From the NCBI GenBank assembly GCA_000196815.1, contig FP929003.1, positions 1,321,001-1,385,000 on the forward strand: a DNA stretch of 64,000 nt, in the 5' to 3' direction. The translations under genes were made by a program, and so were the position numbers. The notes under the pieces were generated by a model. It did not search any database. It was not told the origin of the DNA and saw only the letters and a program-made list of their open reading frames with translations. Source of the DNA: Nitrospira defluvii (GTDB taxonomy: Bacteria > Nitrospirota > Nitrospiria > Nitrospirales > Nitrospiraceae). Positions within the stretch are counted from its first letter, which is position 1; every line of letters begins with the position of its first letter. This document shows, piece by piece, positions 28,163 to 37,588 of this stretch.

Positions 28163-30730
28163 GTGGCTGTGGTACGATCCCGCTCCAGGATGCCACGTCC
28201 TGAATCCGCCGACTCTCACGATCCGTTCCAAGCCTTCCTGCATCGTGTAACCAGACCGATTCAATTTGCTTGTCGCGATGCCTATGCCCATCTCCCAACG
28301 GTCAGGAATCTTGACCGTTTTGTGTCGGAACAGGTGATTAACACTCTCGGCGAGCGAGTCTATCCTCGAGCGATGGAGATGGACCTGCTCTCGCTGCGCA
28401 ACCTGTTTGTCGACTTCCACACACGACTCACACGCATCGAACAACAGGATCGGCTCACGAAAGCGCTGGCGCTGCTCAGCCGCCTGCAAGGGGACGCACG
28501 AGCGGTGAGTCAGCCGGCTGGGCCTTCGAAGGAGAACCAAGTACACCCTCCACCGGTTCGGTCCAGTCCTGCTCGACCGCTGTGGGAACTATCGATTCAA
28601 TATGCCAAAGGAGTTGGTCCCAAACGAACCCTCTTGCTGGAGCGGCTGGGCGCACACACTGTCGAGCAGGCCTTGTGGACGTTGCCCTGGCGTTATGAAG
28701 ATCGTTCGGTCATCACGCCGGTGGCCGAGCTTGTGCCGGGGGCTACACGGAGCGTTTGCGGCGTGATCACTCGGACAGAGGCAACGCGTGCGCGCGTTCG
28801 CCGGCTGTCGATTCTCGATGTGGCGGTTCAGGACGCAACGGGGACTGTGCACGCGGTGTTTTTTAATCAACCATACTTGGAAGATGTGTTGAAGGAAGGT
28901 CTGCGGGTCATGATGTCCGGGCGTGTGGCGGCCGGTCGGGGTGGGTGGACCGAAGTGCGGTTGGAAGCGACGCAATTTGAGGTTCTGGGCGGCGGCGAGG
29001 ATGAGTTACTCCATGTGGGGCGAATCGTTTCGATCTACCATGAGACCAAGGGGTGGACATCGCGCCAGATGCGGATCTTGATGCAGGGGTTACTCGCGGA
29101 GTATGGGGCTGACATGGAGGAGGTACTGCCTCTATCCGTTCGTGCGCGCCATCGGCTACCGCCTATTGGCGAGGCGATTCAGCAGGTGCATTTTCCTCTG
29201 CCGAAGACGGATCTAACCGCTCTGGATCAGGGAGTGACGTCTGCCCACCGCCGGTTGGTATTCGAAGAACTGCTGCTGCTGCAGGCAGCCATAGTGCTTC
29301 GCCAGCGGGAGATGAAGGAAGAGCCCAAAGCATTTCGGTTCAACCCTCATGTGTCGCAGCTGAAGCAACTGGCAAAGGTCCTTCCCTTTGCGCTGACCTC
29401 TGCGCAGGAACGCGTGTTTCACGAGATTCAAGCCGATATGGTGAGTTCGCGGCCGATGAATCGCCTGGTGCAGGGGGATGTCGGGTCCGGGAAAACCGTG
29501 GTGGCGCTGCATGCCCTGGTGATGGCTTGTGGATCGGGCTGCCAGACGGCGTTGATGGTCCCTACCGAAATTCTGGCCGAACAGCACTATCTGAATCTCG
29601 CCCCCTTATTAGAGGCCGTGGGATTGAAGGCAGTGCTTCTGACCAGCGGCGGTAAGGCCAAAGACCGAAACGAAACGCTGAAGCAGTTGGAGTCCGGCGC
29701 TGCGCAGGTCGCGATCGGCACCCATGCATTGATTCAAAAGAAGGTGCGGTTCGCGAGGCTTGGCCTGGTGATTGTCGATGAACAGCACAAGTTCGGCGTC
29801 CTGCAACGGAAGACGTTGCTGGAGAAAGGATATCGACCGGACGTGCTGGTGATGACGGCGACGCCGATTCCGAGAACTCTGGCCATGACCGTTTATGGAG
29901 ACTTGGATGTCTCAGTGATCGATATGTTGCCGCCGGGTCGCAAACCGGTGCGAACATTGCTCTATACGGACGGGCAACGTCACAAGACTTGGCAGCTGGT
30001 GGGGGATGAGTTGAAGGCCGGGCGCCAGGTGTATATCGTCTATCCGCTGGTCGAGGAATCAGAGAAGGTGGATCTCAAGGCGGCCATTCAGGGTGCGGAA
30101 CATCTGCAGCGCGAGATCTTTCCTCAGGCGCGGGTCGGGTTGCTGCACGGCCGGCTTCCGACCGCGGAAAAAGAGCGTACCATGGCGGCGTTCAAGGCCG
30201 GGACAATTCAGGTCCTTGTGGCCACAACCGTGATTGAGGTTGGGGTGGACGTGCCGAACGCGACGGTTATGGTTATCGAGCATGCCGAACGTTTCGGACT
30301 GGCGCAGTTACATCAATTGCGTGGGCGTGTCGGTCGTGGAGCGCAGCAATCGCTCTGTATTCTGATGGCCACGTACCTTGCGCGGGAGGCCAGGGCGCGA
30401 GTGAGTCGTGACGGTCGTCCGGAGGAGAATGTCTCCGGTGCACAGCAACGGTTGGCTGCCCTCGTGAATTCGAACGATGGATTTGTCATCGCCGAGGAAG
30501 ACCTCCGGATCAGAGGCCCGGGTGAATTTCTTGGGCTGCGTCAGTGGGGGGTGCCGGAGTTTCGAGCCGCGAATCTGGTGCGGGACGCGCAATTGTTGGA
30601 GCAAGCCAGGCAGGAAGCCGTGGCGTTGCTGGAACAGGATCCGGGCCTGACGTTGCCTCAACACCAGGCCTTCAAGGCCGCCATGTTCCGACGCTGGCGG
30701 GGCAAGCTGGCCTTAGGAGATGTGAGTTAG
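28163..30730 (+). CDS. recG: ATP-dependent DNA helicase RecG
   Basis: An 855-residue branch-migration helicase that rescues stalled replication forks. It has a wedge/OB domain (PVAELVPGATRSVCGVITR), Walker A GDVGSGKTVVA, the DEQH box VDEQHKFG, motif III TATPIPRTLAMT, and motif VI QLHQLRGRVGRG. About 140 extra N-terminal residues precede the usual RecG start (LSIQYAKGVGPKR), like the extension known in Thermotoga RecG. It starts with GTG 28163; GTG 28169 and ATG 28190 are alternatives. Confidence 0.95.
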   Translation: MAVVRSRSRMPRPESADSHDPFQAFLHRVTRPIQFACRDAYAHLPTVRNLDRFVSEQVINTLGERVYPRAMEMDLLSLRNLFVDFHTRLTRIEQQDRLTKALALLSRLQGDARAVSQPAGPSKENQVHPPPVRSSPARPLWELSIQYAKGVGPKRTLLLERLGAHTVEQALWTLPWRYEDRSVITPVAELVPGATRSVCGVITRTEATRARVRRLSILDVAVQDATGTVHAVFFNQPYLEDVLKEGLRVMMSGRVAAGRGGWTEVRLEATQFEVLGGGEDELLHVGRIVSIYHETKGWTSRQMRILMQGLLAEYGADMEEVLPLSVRARHRLPPIGEAIQQVHFPLPKTDLTALDQGVTSAHRRLVFEELLLLQAAIVLRQREMKEEPKAFRFNPHVSQLKQLAKVLPFALTSAQERVFHEIQADMVSSRPMNRLVQGDVGSGKTVVALHALVMACGSGCQTALMVPTEILAEQHYLNLAPLLEAVGLKAVLLTSGGKAKDRNETLKQLESGAAQVAIGTHALIQKKVRFARLGLVIVDEQHKFGVLQRKTLLEKGYRPDVLVMTATPIPRTLAMTVYGDLDVSVIDMLPPGRKPVRTLLYTDGQRHKTWQLVGDELKAGRQVYIVYPLVEESEKVDLKAAIQGAEHLQREIFPQARVGLLHGRLPTAEKERTMAAFKAGTIQVLVATTVIEVGVDVPNATVMVIEHAERFGLAQLHQLRGRVGRGAQQSLCILMATYLAREARARVSRDGRPEENVSGAQQRLAALVNSNDGFVIAEEDLRIRGPGEFLGLRQWGVPEFRAANLVRDAQLLEQARQEAVALLEQDPGLTLPQHQAFKAAMFRRWRGKLALGDVS

Positions 30731-30768
30731 GCGGCATAGCTGCTGCCAGTTGGGCGGAGGGGTGATCG

Positions 30769-31095
30769 ATGGGAATGTTGCAGCGCTTGAGTCACGATTT
30801 GCGGGCCGGCTGGGTCACATTGCGGCACGGCACGGCCAAAGCCGCCACGCGTGCATTGGAAGAGGGCGAGTTACTACGTTACCGATTGGAGTTGCGAAAG
30901 GTAGATCAACAGCTTGACGATCTCCACGTTGATATCGGCGAACGGACGATCGCGCTGCACGATCGGGGGGAATCGGTCGACCGTATCCTGTCTGATTCTG
31001 AAATCACCCACCTCATGCAACAGGTGCGAACGCTGCAGGATGAACGCACCAAGCTGCTGCTGGAAATGAACGACATCACGGTCGAAGGACAGTGA
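30769..31095 (+). CDS. Small coiled-coil protein, unknown function
   Basis: A 108-residue hydrophilic protein, mostly heptad-like helix (LRYRLELRKVDQQLDDLHVDIGE, HLMQQVRTLQDERTKLLLEMND). GGAGG lies eight bases before the ATG. It sits between recG and the Ppx/GppA gene, ten bases from the latter, so is probably co-transcribed. No family is recognised. Confidence 0.65.
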   Translation: MGMLQRLSHDLRAGWVTLRHGTAKAATRALEEGELLRYRLELRKVDQQLDDLHVDIGERTIALHDRGESVDRILSDSEITHLMQQVRTLQDERTKLLLEMNDITVEGQ

Positions 31096-31105
31096 GTTTC
31101 AACCG

Positions 31106-32056
31106 ATGGCCAACCGGACAACGGCTCCTCCTCGAATTTTCGCCGGTATCGATATCGGGACCCTCACCTGTCGCTTGCTCATTGCGGAACTGACCTCTGC
31201 CGGACCATTGCGGGAATTGCAATCTGACCGGCGCATCCTTCGCCTCGGCCAAGGAGTGGATCGAGATCGGGTGTTGCGTCCCGATGCCATGGCACGGGTG
31301 GTGGCTACGCTGAAGGAATGGCGCGAGGTCATCGACGGCTATCGTGTCGAGGCGGTTACGGCCGTGGCGACCAGCGCCGTGCGCGACGCCGGGAATCGTG
31401 AAGAATTCCTAAGCTTGGTTCGACGGGAAGCCGGGTTCGAAATTGAAATGATTTCCGGCGAAGAGGAAGCCCGCCGAACGGTGCTCGGTATCCGGTCCGG
31501 CTTGCCTCCAGGCGTGACGGATCTCCTGGCGTTGGATATCGGGGGAGGGAGCACCGAGTTTATTCTGGACCGGCCTGGTCGGACGACGCTGGCGAGATCC
31601 ATCGATATCGGTGTTGTGCGGTTGTGCGAACGCATGTTGCACAGCGATCCACCGACTTCAGATGAGGTGCGCAGAGCGCGGGACTGGGTGCGCAAGGAAA
31701 CCACCACTGCAATCACAGCGATGCCATGGTCGCCAGGAGTCACGTTCGTCGGCACCGCAGGAACCATCACTGCTCTGGCTGCAATGGCTCAGCAGTTGCC
31801 TGCCTATGAACCGGCAAGGATTCACAACTACACGCTAACGCTGCACAGGGTGAAGCAGTTGGAGGCGCAGCTACTCGGTTGCTCGAAGACGCAACGGGAA
31901 GGCCTGCCCGGGCTTGAGCGCGGTCGAGAAGACGTCATCGCTGCCGGTGCGGTGATCCTGCATACGGTAATGGAAACGTTGGGAATGACGAAAGTGCTGG
32001 TGAGCGACCTGGGGCTGCGGGAGGGGGTGTTGATACATCTTGCCTGTGGTCGGTAA
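31106..32056 (+). CDS. Ppx/GppA-family exopolyphosphatase
   Basis: A 316-residue ASKHA-fold phosphatase with the phosphate-1 motif GIDIGTLTCRLLIAE, the phosphate-2 motif LDIGGGSTEFIL and the GTAGTITALAAM stretch. Family members hydrolyse inorganic polyphosphate or pppGpp; sequence alone does not tell which. This is the short, single-module form without the C-terminal HD-like domain of E. coli Ppx. The genes here converge with the methyltransferase at 32137. Confidence 0.88.
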   Translation: MANRTTAPPRIFAGIDIGTLTCRLLIAELTSAGPLRELQSDRRILRLGQGVDRDRVLRPDAMARVVATLKEWREVIDGYRVEAVTAVATSAVRDAGNREEFLSLVRREAGFEIEMISGEEEARRTVLGIRSGLPPGVTDLLALDIGGGSTEFILDRPGRTTLARSIDIGVVRLCERMLHSDPPTSDEVRRARDWVRKETTTAITAMPWSPGVTFVGTAGTITALAAMAQQLPAYEPARIHNYTLTLHRVKQLEAQLLGCSKTQREGLPGLERGREDVIAAGAVILHTVMETLGMTKVLVSDLGLREGVLIHLACGR

Positions 32057-32136
32057 GTCCTGAATCTTTACGCAGTCATTCCGCCTTCTCCTTCAAGCGA
32101 TTGCGGGTCAATGACAATCAAGGAATTGCCGGAAGG

Positions 32137-33630
32137 TTACCGCTGCGAATACCAGCGGAGGCCGCTCTTCTGTTCAGTGAAGGTCGGTTGGGGAATGCCG
32201 CCCGGCTTTTCAAGCAGCAGCACTTTGAAGTCGATGAGGCCGAACCAGGCCGGGTCGGCGATGTCATGGTAGTGGCAACCTTGGAGTTTGGGAAGGATGT
32301 CGCCCAAGGCCTTGGTAAGTTCGCCTTCCGTATAGGCCCGCACCGAGAAGCTCTTTCCCAGTCCCTCGCAGAAGCGCTGGATCGTATAGGCTGCGCCGGT
32401 GCAGAGGACTTTTGTGTCCGGTTTGATCTGCAAGAACTGCGGGAGTGACAGGTACCGCTCCTGAAAGCCCAGCCACCGTACCGCTTGCCGGAGGTGGCTG
32501 TACTGTACCTCGTATTCCGTGTGATGCGGGAGTTTGACGGCGGCGGGCCAGCCCTCTTCAATGCCAAACTCCGTGAGAAAAGCCCGACCGCCCGGCTTGA
32601 GTACTCGCCAGACTTCGGCGACGAATCGCATCGGTCCCAGATTGAAGATCACCTCCTCCGGCAATTCTTTTTCGATCGGCAATCGCAGCCGCCTGATCCA
32701 GTCCAGGGCTTCCTGATGTTGTTCGGTCTCGCCCTTGCCCTCCGTAAGCTCCTTGCGGCTGAGCTTCACCGGTGTCATGTCGGCCATATTTTCGTTATCG
32801 ATGATGAGGTCGACAGAGTTGTCTCTAAAGGGCAGGCACTCGCCGTTGGCATGGGCGCCGGAGCCGGTCCATCCGCCGGCCTTCGCGCGTTTGGTCTGCA
32901 GCTGCAGGAACGGGCGCGTAACATCCAACGAAACGTATTGAATGCCTTGTTTCTCGAACGGCAGTAGCTCCTGTCCTAGCTCGCGGGCGACATAGCCCAG
33001 GCCACCACCGATCTCGACAATGACTTTGGGTTTCGGTTTGAACCAGCCAAGGCGGCGTAATTGGCGCATGAGCAGGCGGCCATAGGTCGTGCCGCCCAGG
33101 GCCTCGCAGGGCTCACGGAAGAGGTGGGACACGGTGGTTTCGATCAGATCGAAGTGCCCGTCCTCCAGGTCGCTTTCCTTCAACTCGTGGACATGGAAGT
33201 CTTCGAGGTGTTCTTCACCTTCGAACTCCTGCTGCCCCGACCAGCCTTCCCGGATCTGTTGCAGGAGCAGGTCCCATTTCGCCTTGTGGCGATGGCCCCC
33301 GGGCGGCTCCGTGCCGAAGTAGCAGAGCGAATAATTGGGCGTGGACCAGCGTGCCAGGTGCCAAGCCCCAGGCTGGCCGTCCGGGCCGCAGATCTTATTA
33401 CCATACTTCTCCAGGAGCGCGCCCACCGTAATGTGGCCGTTCATGGAGGTAAGCATTTCAATCCCGACGGCATTGAGCCGGACGAGCGGAAAGTCGTCGT
33501 CGAGCGGCGCCAGCCACCATTCGTCGAAGGCGTGCTGGTAGGCCACGAGGTCGGGAATACGCCAGGCAATCAGGCTGAGGGTGTCGCCGCTCAGGGTGAG
33601 GGGCTCTTGGATGGCTGCCGCAGCTTTCAT
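32137..33630 (-). CDS. Large SAM-dependent methyltransferase with possible PqqD-like N-terminus
   Basis: A 497-residue cytoplasmic protein. The middle is a class-I methyltransferase: motif I VIVEIGGGLGYVA, an acidic strand-2 end YVSLDVT, and VWRVLKPGGRAFLTEF. The N-terminal 110 residues contain VRLNAVGIEMLTSMNGHITVGALLEKYG, which resembles the PqqD/RRE pattern (residue, Gly, helix, small-residue turn, tv-x-LL). The substrate is unknown. The start ATG has no clear ribosome-binding site. It is a single gene, with the cupredoxin gene upstream on the same strand. Confidence 0.7.
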   Translation of the reverse strand: MKAAAAIQEPLTLSGDTLSLIAWRIPDLVAYQHAFDEWWLAPLDDDFPLVRLNAVGIEMLTSMNGHITVGALLEKYGNKICGPDGQPGAWHLARWSTPNYSLCYFGTEPPGGHRHKAKWDLLLQQIREGWSGQQEFEGEEHLEDFHVHELKESDLEDGHFDLIETTVSHLFREPCEALGGTTYGRLLMRQLRRLGWFKPKPKVIVEIGGGLGYVARELGQELLPFEKQGIQYVSLDVTRPFLQLQTKRAKAGGWTGSGAHANGECLPFRDNSVDLIIDNENMADMTPVKLSRKELTEGKGETEQHQEALDWIRRLRLPIEKELPEEVIFNLGPMRFVAEVWRVLKPGGRAFLTEFGIEEGWPAAVKLPHHTEYEVQYSHLRQAVRWLGFQERYLSLPQFLQIKPDTKVLCTGAAYTIQRFCEGLGKSFSVRAYTEGELTKALGDILPKLQGCHYHDIADPAWFGLIDFKVLLLEKPGGIPQPTFTEQKSGLRWYSQR

Positions 33631-33711
33631 TTGGTTAGGTCCTGCGCACGAAAAGCCGCAGCGTACACGAGCGCGGCGCTGACGTGCAAGAACCTCGATG
33701 AGGAGGACCGG

Positions 33712-34086
33712 CTACGTCTGTGAGGGAAGCAGCGGCGACTCCGTCACGATGATCATGCCGCGCATAATGGGATGAATACGGCATTGGTAGGGATAACGGC
33801 CGGGCGGAAGGTTGGGGATCGTATATGCTCCCCCGGGCTCCACGGCACCGGAGTCGAAGGCGCAGCGGCCGCTGTCTTCAAAACAGGCATCATGGGTCAC
33901 AGTATGGTGGGTGGGCGTTGGATTTTCCCAGCGGATGGCGCCGCCGGCGGTGACGGTCACCGCTGCAGGCACATAATAGGGCGATCCGCTATCCATCAGG
34001 ACTTGCGTTGCCGGCGGGGTCGCAGAAGTTGGCCAGGCTGTCAGAGTACTTGTCGCCAATACGAAGAAAATCAGTCGCCAGCTCAT
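33712..34086 (-). CDS. Periplasmic cupredoxin (plastocyanin-like)
   Basis: 124 residues: signal peptide (about 1-22), then a small blue-copper domain with ligand His in PTHHTVTHD and the C-terminal ligand loop Cys-x2-His-x2-Met in YQCRIHPIM. It probably carries electrons or binds copper in the periplasm. ATG 34086 is preferred because the signal starts there and a TATAAT box lies just upstream; the long frame from 34299 would begin before that promoter. Confidence 0.85.
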   Translation of the reverse strand: MSWRLIFFVLATSTLTAWPTSATPPATQVLMDSGSPYYVPAAVTVTAGGAIRWENPTPTHHTVTHDACFEDSGRCAFDSGAVEPGGAYTIPNLPPGRYPYQCRIHPIMRGMIIVTESPLLPSQT

Positions 34087-34119
34087 AGCGTTGTCATTCC
34101 CGTGGATCAATATACGTCT

Positions 34120-34125
34120 ATTATA
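34120..34125 (-). promoter_or_regulatory. Perfect -10 box upstream of the cupredoxin gene
   Basis: TATAAT read leftward, about 34 bp before the cupredoxin ATG. I see no convincing -35 at 16-18 bp, so this promoter may need an activator. Confidence 0.35.
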
Positions 34126-34337
34126 CATAGAGACAGGTTCCCAACGGAAGGATTCAGGCGGCCTACGGGGTGGCGCCGGTGTCACGAATGTGAACGCGTG
34201 AAGGGGCGCGACAGCGTTGCAGTCTGGCACAGACTGCCATGCGTACCGGATGGTTGCAAGAACCTGGTTGTTCATGCTAGATGGAGGCCGCTTTACCACC
34301 GACGTGCCATGCAGAAGACCTGAGAGGAGGACGTGGA

Positions 34338-34925
34338 ATGGCGAAGAAAATCGTGAAAAAGAAAAGCGTTGCTGCCAAAGCCTCGCGGCCGAAAAAAGTC
34401 GCGGCGAAAAAGACGACGAAGCCGAAGAAGGCCGTGACGGCTAAGAAGCCTCTGAAGGCCAAGAAGGCGGTGAAGGGGACACCCGCTGCCAAGAAAGCCG
34501 TCAAGCCGGCAAAAAAAGTGGCCAAAAAGGCGGCCGCAACGGCTAAGCGTCCCTCTAAGGCCAAGCCCGTCTCTAAAGCGGTGAAGCCGGCACCGAAAGC
34601 CGTCAAGCCAGCGGCAAAGCCCAAACCCAAGCCCGCGCTCCCCAAGGTCAAACCTCCGGTCGAGCAGTCGGCCGTGATTCCTGAGTCGAAACCTACGAAG
34701 CCTCCAGTACCGGAAGTCAGCAAGGCGGCGAAGGTGGAACCTGAGCTTCAACCGCTGGACCTCGACGACGAAGAGGAGATGGCTGAAGACCTTGAGGATG
34801 TGTCGGAAGAAATCGAGGAAGAGATCGAAGAAGAACTCGGCCTCGATGGTGAAGACGACGACGTGGACTATCTGGAAAAATCGGAAGATCTCCTCGACGA
34901 CGCAGACGAGTATCGCAACAATTAG
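34338..34925 (+). CDS. Histone-H1-like protein with acidic C-terminus
   Basis: A 195-residue low-complexity protein. Residues 1-110 are Lys/Ala/Pro-rich with AKK, KKA and KAVKPA repeats, like eukaryotic H1 tails and bacterial H1-like DNA-binding proteins. Residues 135-195 are strongly acidic (EEIEEEIEEELGLDGEDDD). The ATG follows GAGGAGG. It probably binds DNA or RNA and may be self-masked by the acidic tail. The single-gene setting gives no further clue. Confidence 0.75.
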   Translation: MAKKIVKKKSVAAKASRPKKVAAKKTTKPKKAVTAKKPLKAKKAVKGTPAAKKAVKPAKKVAKKAAATAKRPSKAKPVSKAVKPAPKAVKPAAKPKPKPALPKVKPPVEQSAVIPESKPTKPPVPEVSKAAKVEPELQPLDLDDEEEMAEDLEDVSEEIEEEIEEELGLDGEDDDVDYLEKSEDLLDDADEYRNN

Positions 34926-35136
34926 CCCATGTTGCTGTCGTGGCTTACCGGGTTGTGCTCGGTTGATGCCTCTCCGTGTCACATGCTCCCTAGCCAGTAA
35001 CGGCTCCACTGGACAAGCCTGAGGGGGTCTTCCGTCCAGACAGGCCCGGGACTGTCTCGGGGAGAGTCCTCGTGCCAGTTGCTGTCGTGCTAGGCTGGTC
35101 GCGGCTTCTGGCCATCATTCTGATCCTATAGATTTC

Positions 35137-35589
35137 ATGAGCCATTTTTTGTTTATCGCCGGCGCCCTTCGTGAACGGACTTCCCAGGAGAGTGCCGAGC
35201 TGCAGTTTGGCGCCGGGATTTGGGGGCTCTGCACGGCCCTGATTCGCGACAATCTCCAGAAGTTTTTGGCGCCTGACTCCCATGGACTGGTGTATGTGCT
35301 GAAGGAAGGCATCCGAGCGGAATTTGCAATTGCTTCACCTGTCCAGCCGTTTCAAGCCCTGGATGAATTGCTCAAGGACGAGGTGCGAACAGAAGCCAGA
35401 TATGGATTCGTTCGGATCACGCCGCTTCGGCGTTGGCAGGTTCATGCGCCGGATTGTCAGGCCTTGCTTCAGCGGGTGTTGGGGATTGAGGAGCAGGCAG
35501 AATTAACACGGCGACTGAGTCTCGGCATGCATCGTCTCACGGACGCGGAGTTTCGGGCGATCGTCGAAGGGTTGGGGGTGGAGGGGTAG
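35137..35589 (+). CDS. Cytoplasmic protein, unknown function
   Basis: A 150-residue ORF beginning MSHFLFIAGALRER with a mixed alpha/beta composition and no signal peptide. The start has no Shine-Dalgarno; a TATAGA box lies five bases before it. It converges with the Lon-type gene. I do not recognise a family. Its codon use resembles the neighbours, supporting a real gene. Confidence 0.55.
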   Translation: MSHFLFIAGALRERTSQESAELQFGAGIWGLCTALIRDNLQKFLAPDSHGLVYVLKEGIRAEFAIASPVQPFQALDELLKDEVRTEARYGFVRITPLRRWQVHAPDCQALLQRVLGIEEQAELTRRLSLGMHRLTDAEFRAIVEGLGVEG

Positions 35590-35617
35590 CCCGCGAGGTC
35601 CACTGACCGCGGGACTC

Positions 35618-36298
35618 TTATTCGAGTGTGCCTCCGGTCATGAGGCGGTAGGCCTCCTCGACTGTGGCGACCTCCGTGACTTCAACGTTGAGTTCCCAGG
35701 CGAGCCGGTTGAGGTTCCAGCGCGGATCGTCCCGCTGGCCTTGGGGGATGAGGATCGTACGATAACCCTCGCGGGCTGCCGCACGAATCTTGTCGGGGAT
35801 GCCGCCCACGGGGCCGATGGTGCCGTCCTTGCTAATCGTACCGGTTAAGGCGATTCCTCGCCGGATATGATCCCCCTTCAAGAGTGCCGCAAATCCGACC
35901 GTCATCACTGCGCCGGCGCTCGGGCCGTCTGTCCCGGTTGAAGCGTATGCGATGCCCATGGCATTGACCGTTCCCGCATGATCAATCTGTGGGGTGTGGT
36001 CGAGCGCATATCGAAACGCAAGTATCATGGAACTGAGGTTCGTCTGTCCGGGCCGGATATTGCCGCCTTGCCATTGCAACTCCATGGGAGAGGGGCTTGG
36101 CCGGTGATCCCAACGCAACAGGAGCACTTCGAACACGCCGAGGTTATTCGCTTGGATTGCCGCGAGCATCGGGACTTCGACCACCGATTCTGCGCCGGCG
36201 AGGGGAATCGCTGCGAATAGCGCAGTGGCGCAGACAAAGGCGGCGCATAGGAAGCGTCGGCCTCTGCTGGTGCGAACCTCAGGCGTCCTGGCGATCAT
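35618..36298 (-). CDS. Secreted Lon-type (S16) serine protease domain
   Basis: 226 residues: signal peptide (CAAFVCATALFAAIPLAGA, then ES), then a lone S16 proteolytic domain with the catalytic Ser in GTDGPSAGAVMTVG and the Lys in GPVGGIPDKIRAAAREG. There is no AAA+ or PDZ domain, so it would be an ATP-independent periplasmic protease. ATG 36298 gives the signal peptide directly; no ribosome-binding site is seen. Confidence 0.75.
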   Translation of the reverse strand: MIARTPEVRTSRGRRFLCAAFVCATALFAAIPLAGAESVVEVPMLAAIQANNLGVFEVLLLRWDHRPSPSPMELQWQGGNIRPGQTNLSSMILAFRYALDHTPQIDHAGTVNAMGIAYASTGTDGPSAGAVMTVGFAALLKGDHIRRGIALTGTISKDGTIGPVGGIPDKIRAAAREGYRTILIPQGQRDDPRWNLNRLAWELNVEVTEVATVEEAYRLMTGGTLE

Positions 36299-36380
36299 AT
36301 GAGTCGAAGTGTAGCAAAGGCATTGGGGGAGTAAAGTGTTCGCATCTTTACAAGTTTCTCGGTTGGTTCGGAGAGGGTTT

Positions 36381-37490
36381 ATGGAGTCATCACCCCGATC
36401 AGCTCGACCTTGTGGATTTCCGATCTGGGCCGCAATGGCGGTGTTTTGGGGAATGGTGCTGCTCCCTGGGATGCTGCGCGCGGAATGTGCCGAGGAGACG
36501 GGTGCAAAAAGCGCAGCGGCCGTGTTCACCCTGCATTTGCCGAATACCTGTACTGAGGCTGAGCGGGAGGCCCGCGCCGTATCCGCGCAAGAATTGCTGC
36601 GGGCGCTGGTGGCGGGAAAGGGGCTGGACTTGTCGGGGGTTGTGATTCATGGCGACCTGGTGCTCGATGAGCTGCCGACTCAGAGGGTGCATGCGGTGAG
36701 CGACCTGGCACCCGAGGACCGTCGAGTGCTTGAGGGGCTAAATGACGAGGAGGTGCACGTCATTCGCGGGCCATTCGTGATCAAGCAGTCGAGGGTGAAA
36801 GGACGGATCGTCAACCGGCTGAAGAGCGGGTTTCTGTTGATCACCGGACCGGTGGTCTTGGCGCACACGGAATTCGCCGGATTCGTCGACCTCTCGCGCA
36901 CCGTGTTTCTCGGCTTGGTCGATGGATCGAATGCGACCTTCCGTCAGGAGAGTTATTTTGTTCAGGATCGATTTACACAGGGCGCCATGTTTTCGGATAC
37001 GCATTTCGGTCCGCACGCTCGATTTCACCGCTCGATGTTCTCCGGCCCGGCGATTTTTCGCGGGGCGACCTTTCAGGGGTTGACTGAGTTTCTGGAAGTG
37101 GTGTTTGAGCAGGATGCGAATTTTTCGCGCGCGGCATTTCACCTCGGCACCGGATTCTCCGGCGCACATTGCCGTGCGAAGTGCGACTTCTCTTCGTCTC
37201 AGTTCGATCGGGAAGCCTTTTTTCTGTTCGCCATCTTCGACCGTATGGCCACTTTTGCCTCCGCGCGGTTCGGAGCACAGGCCGACTTTTCGGATGCCGC
37301 ATTTAAACAGGCCGATGATCTCGCGCAGGCGACTTTCGTGCGCGCACCGCTGCTGACCAGAACCGCTCGTGTCAGCACAACGGTGCCGGGTCCTACGGTT
37401 TCCGCCTCGGCACCATTTTCCCAGGCGGTCACGATTGTCCTTTTTGTGATGGCGCTCGGGCTGTTGGTCTATATCATCAGGGCCAAGTAG
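36381..37490 (+). CDS. Pentapeptide-repeat-like envelope protein
   Basis: 369 residues: signal peptide (WAAMAVFWGMVLLPGMLRA), a middle region of many A(D/N)F-type units (NATFRQESYF, ARFHRSMFSGPAIFRGATFQG, ADFSDAAFKQADDLAQATF) that should form a right-handed quadrilateral beta helix, and a C-terminal membrane helix (AVTIVLFVMALGLLVYII) with a short basic end. ATG 36381 has GGAGAGGG upstream. Function unknown; it is probably exposed to the periplasm and anchored. Confidence 0.7.
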   Translation: MESSPRSARPCGFPIWAAMAVFWGMVLLPGMLRAECAEETGAKSAAAVFTLHLPNTCTEAEREARAVSAQELLRALVAGKGLDLSGVVIHGDLVLDELPTQRVHAVSDLAPEDRRVLEGLNDEEVHVIRGPFVIKQSRVKGRIVNRLKSGFLLITGPVVLAHTEFAGFVDLSRTVFLGLVDGSNATFRQESYFVQDRFTQGAMFSDTHFGPHARFHRSMFSGPAIFRGATFQGLTEFLEVVFEQDANFSRAAFHLGTGFSGAHCRAKCDFSSSQFDREAFFLFAIFDRMATFASARFGAQADFSDAAFKQADDLAQATFVRAPLLTRTARVSTTVPGPTVSASAPFSQAVTIVLFVMALGLLVYIIRAK

Positions 37491-37523
37491 CCCTGGCTGA
37501 ACCCACAACATATAGTTTTAGTC

Positions 37524-37553
37524 TTGCCCGGTCCCCCCATAAATTGGTATAAG
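37524..37553 (+). promoter_or_regulatory. Candidate scpAB promoter
   Basis: TTGCCC (37524-37529), an 18-bp spacer and TATAAG (37548-37553), about 35 bp before scpA. Confidence 0.5.
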
Positions 37554-37588
37554 ATTGAAACTTTGGCCAAGGGAGCCTCTCGTACCTG

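Noticed and set aside
34931..35089. 12-bp direct repeat GTTGCTGTCGTG (34931 and 35078)
   Set aside because: Exact but short and found only twice; no link to att sites or mobile genes.
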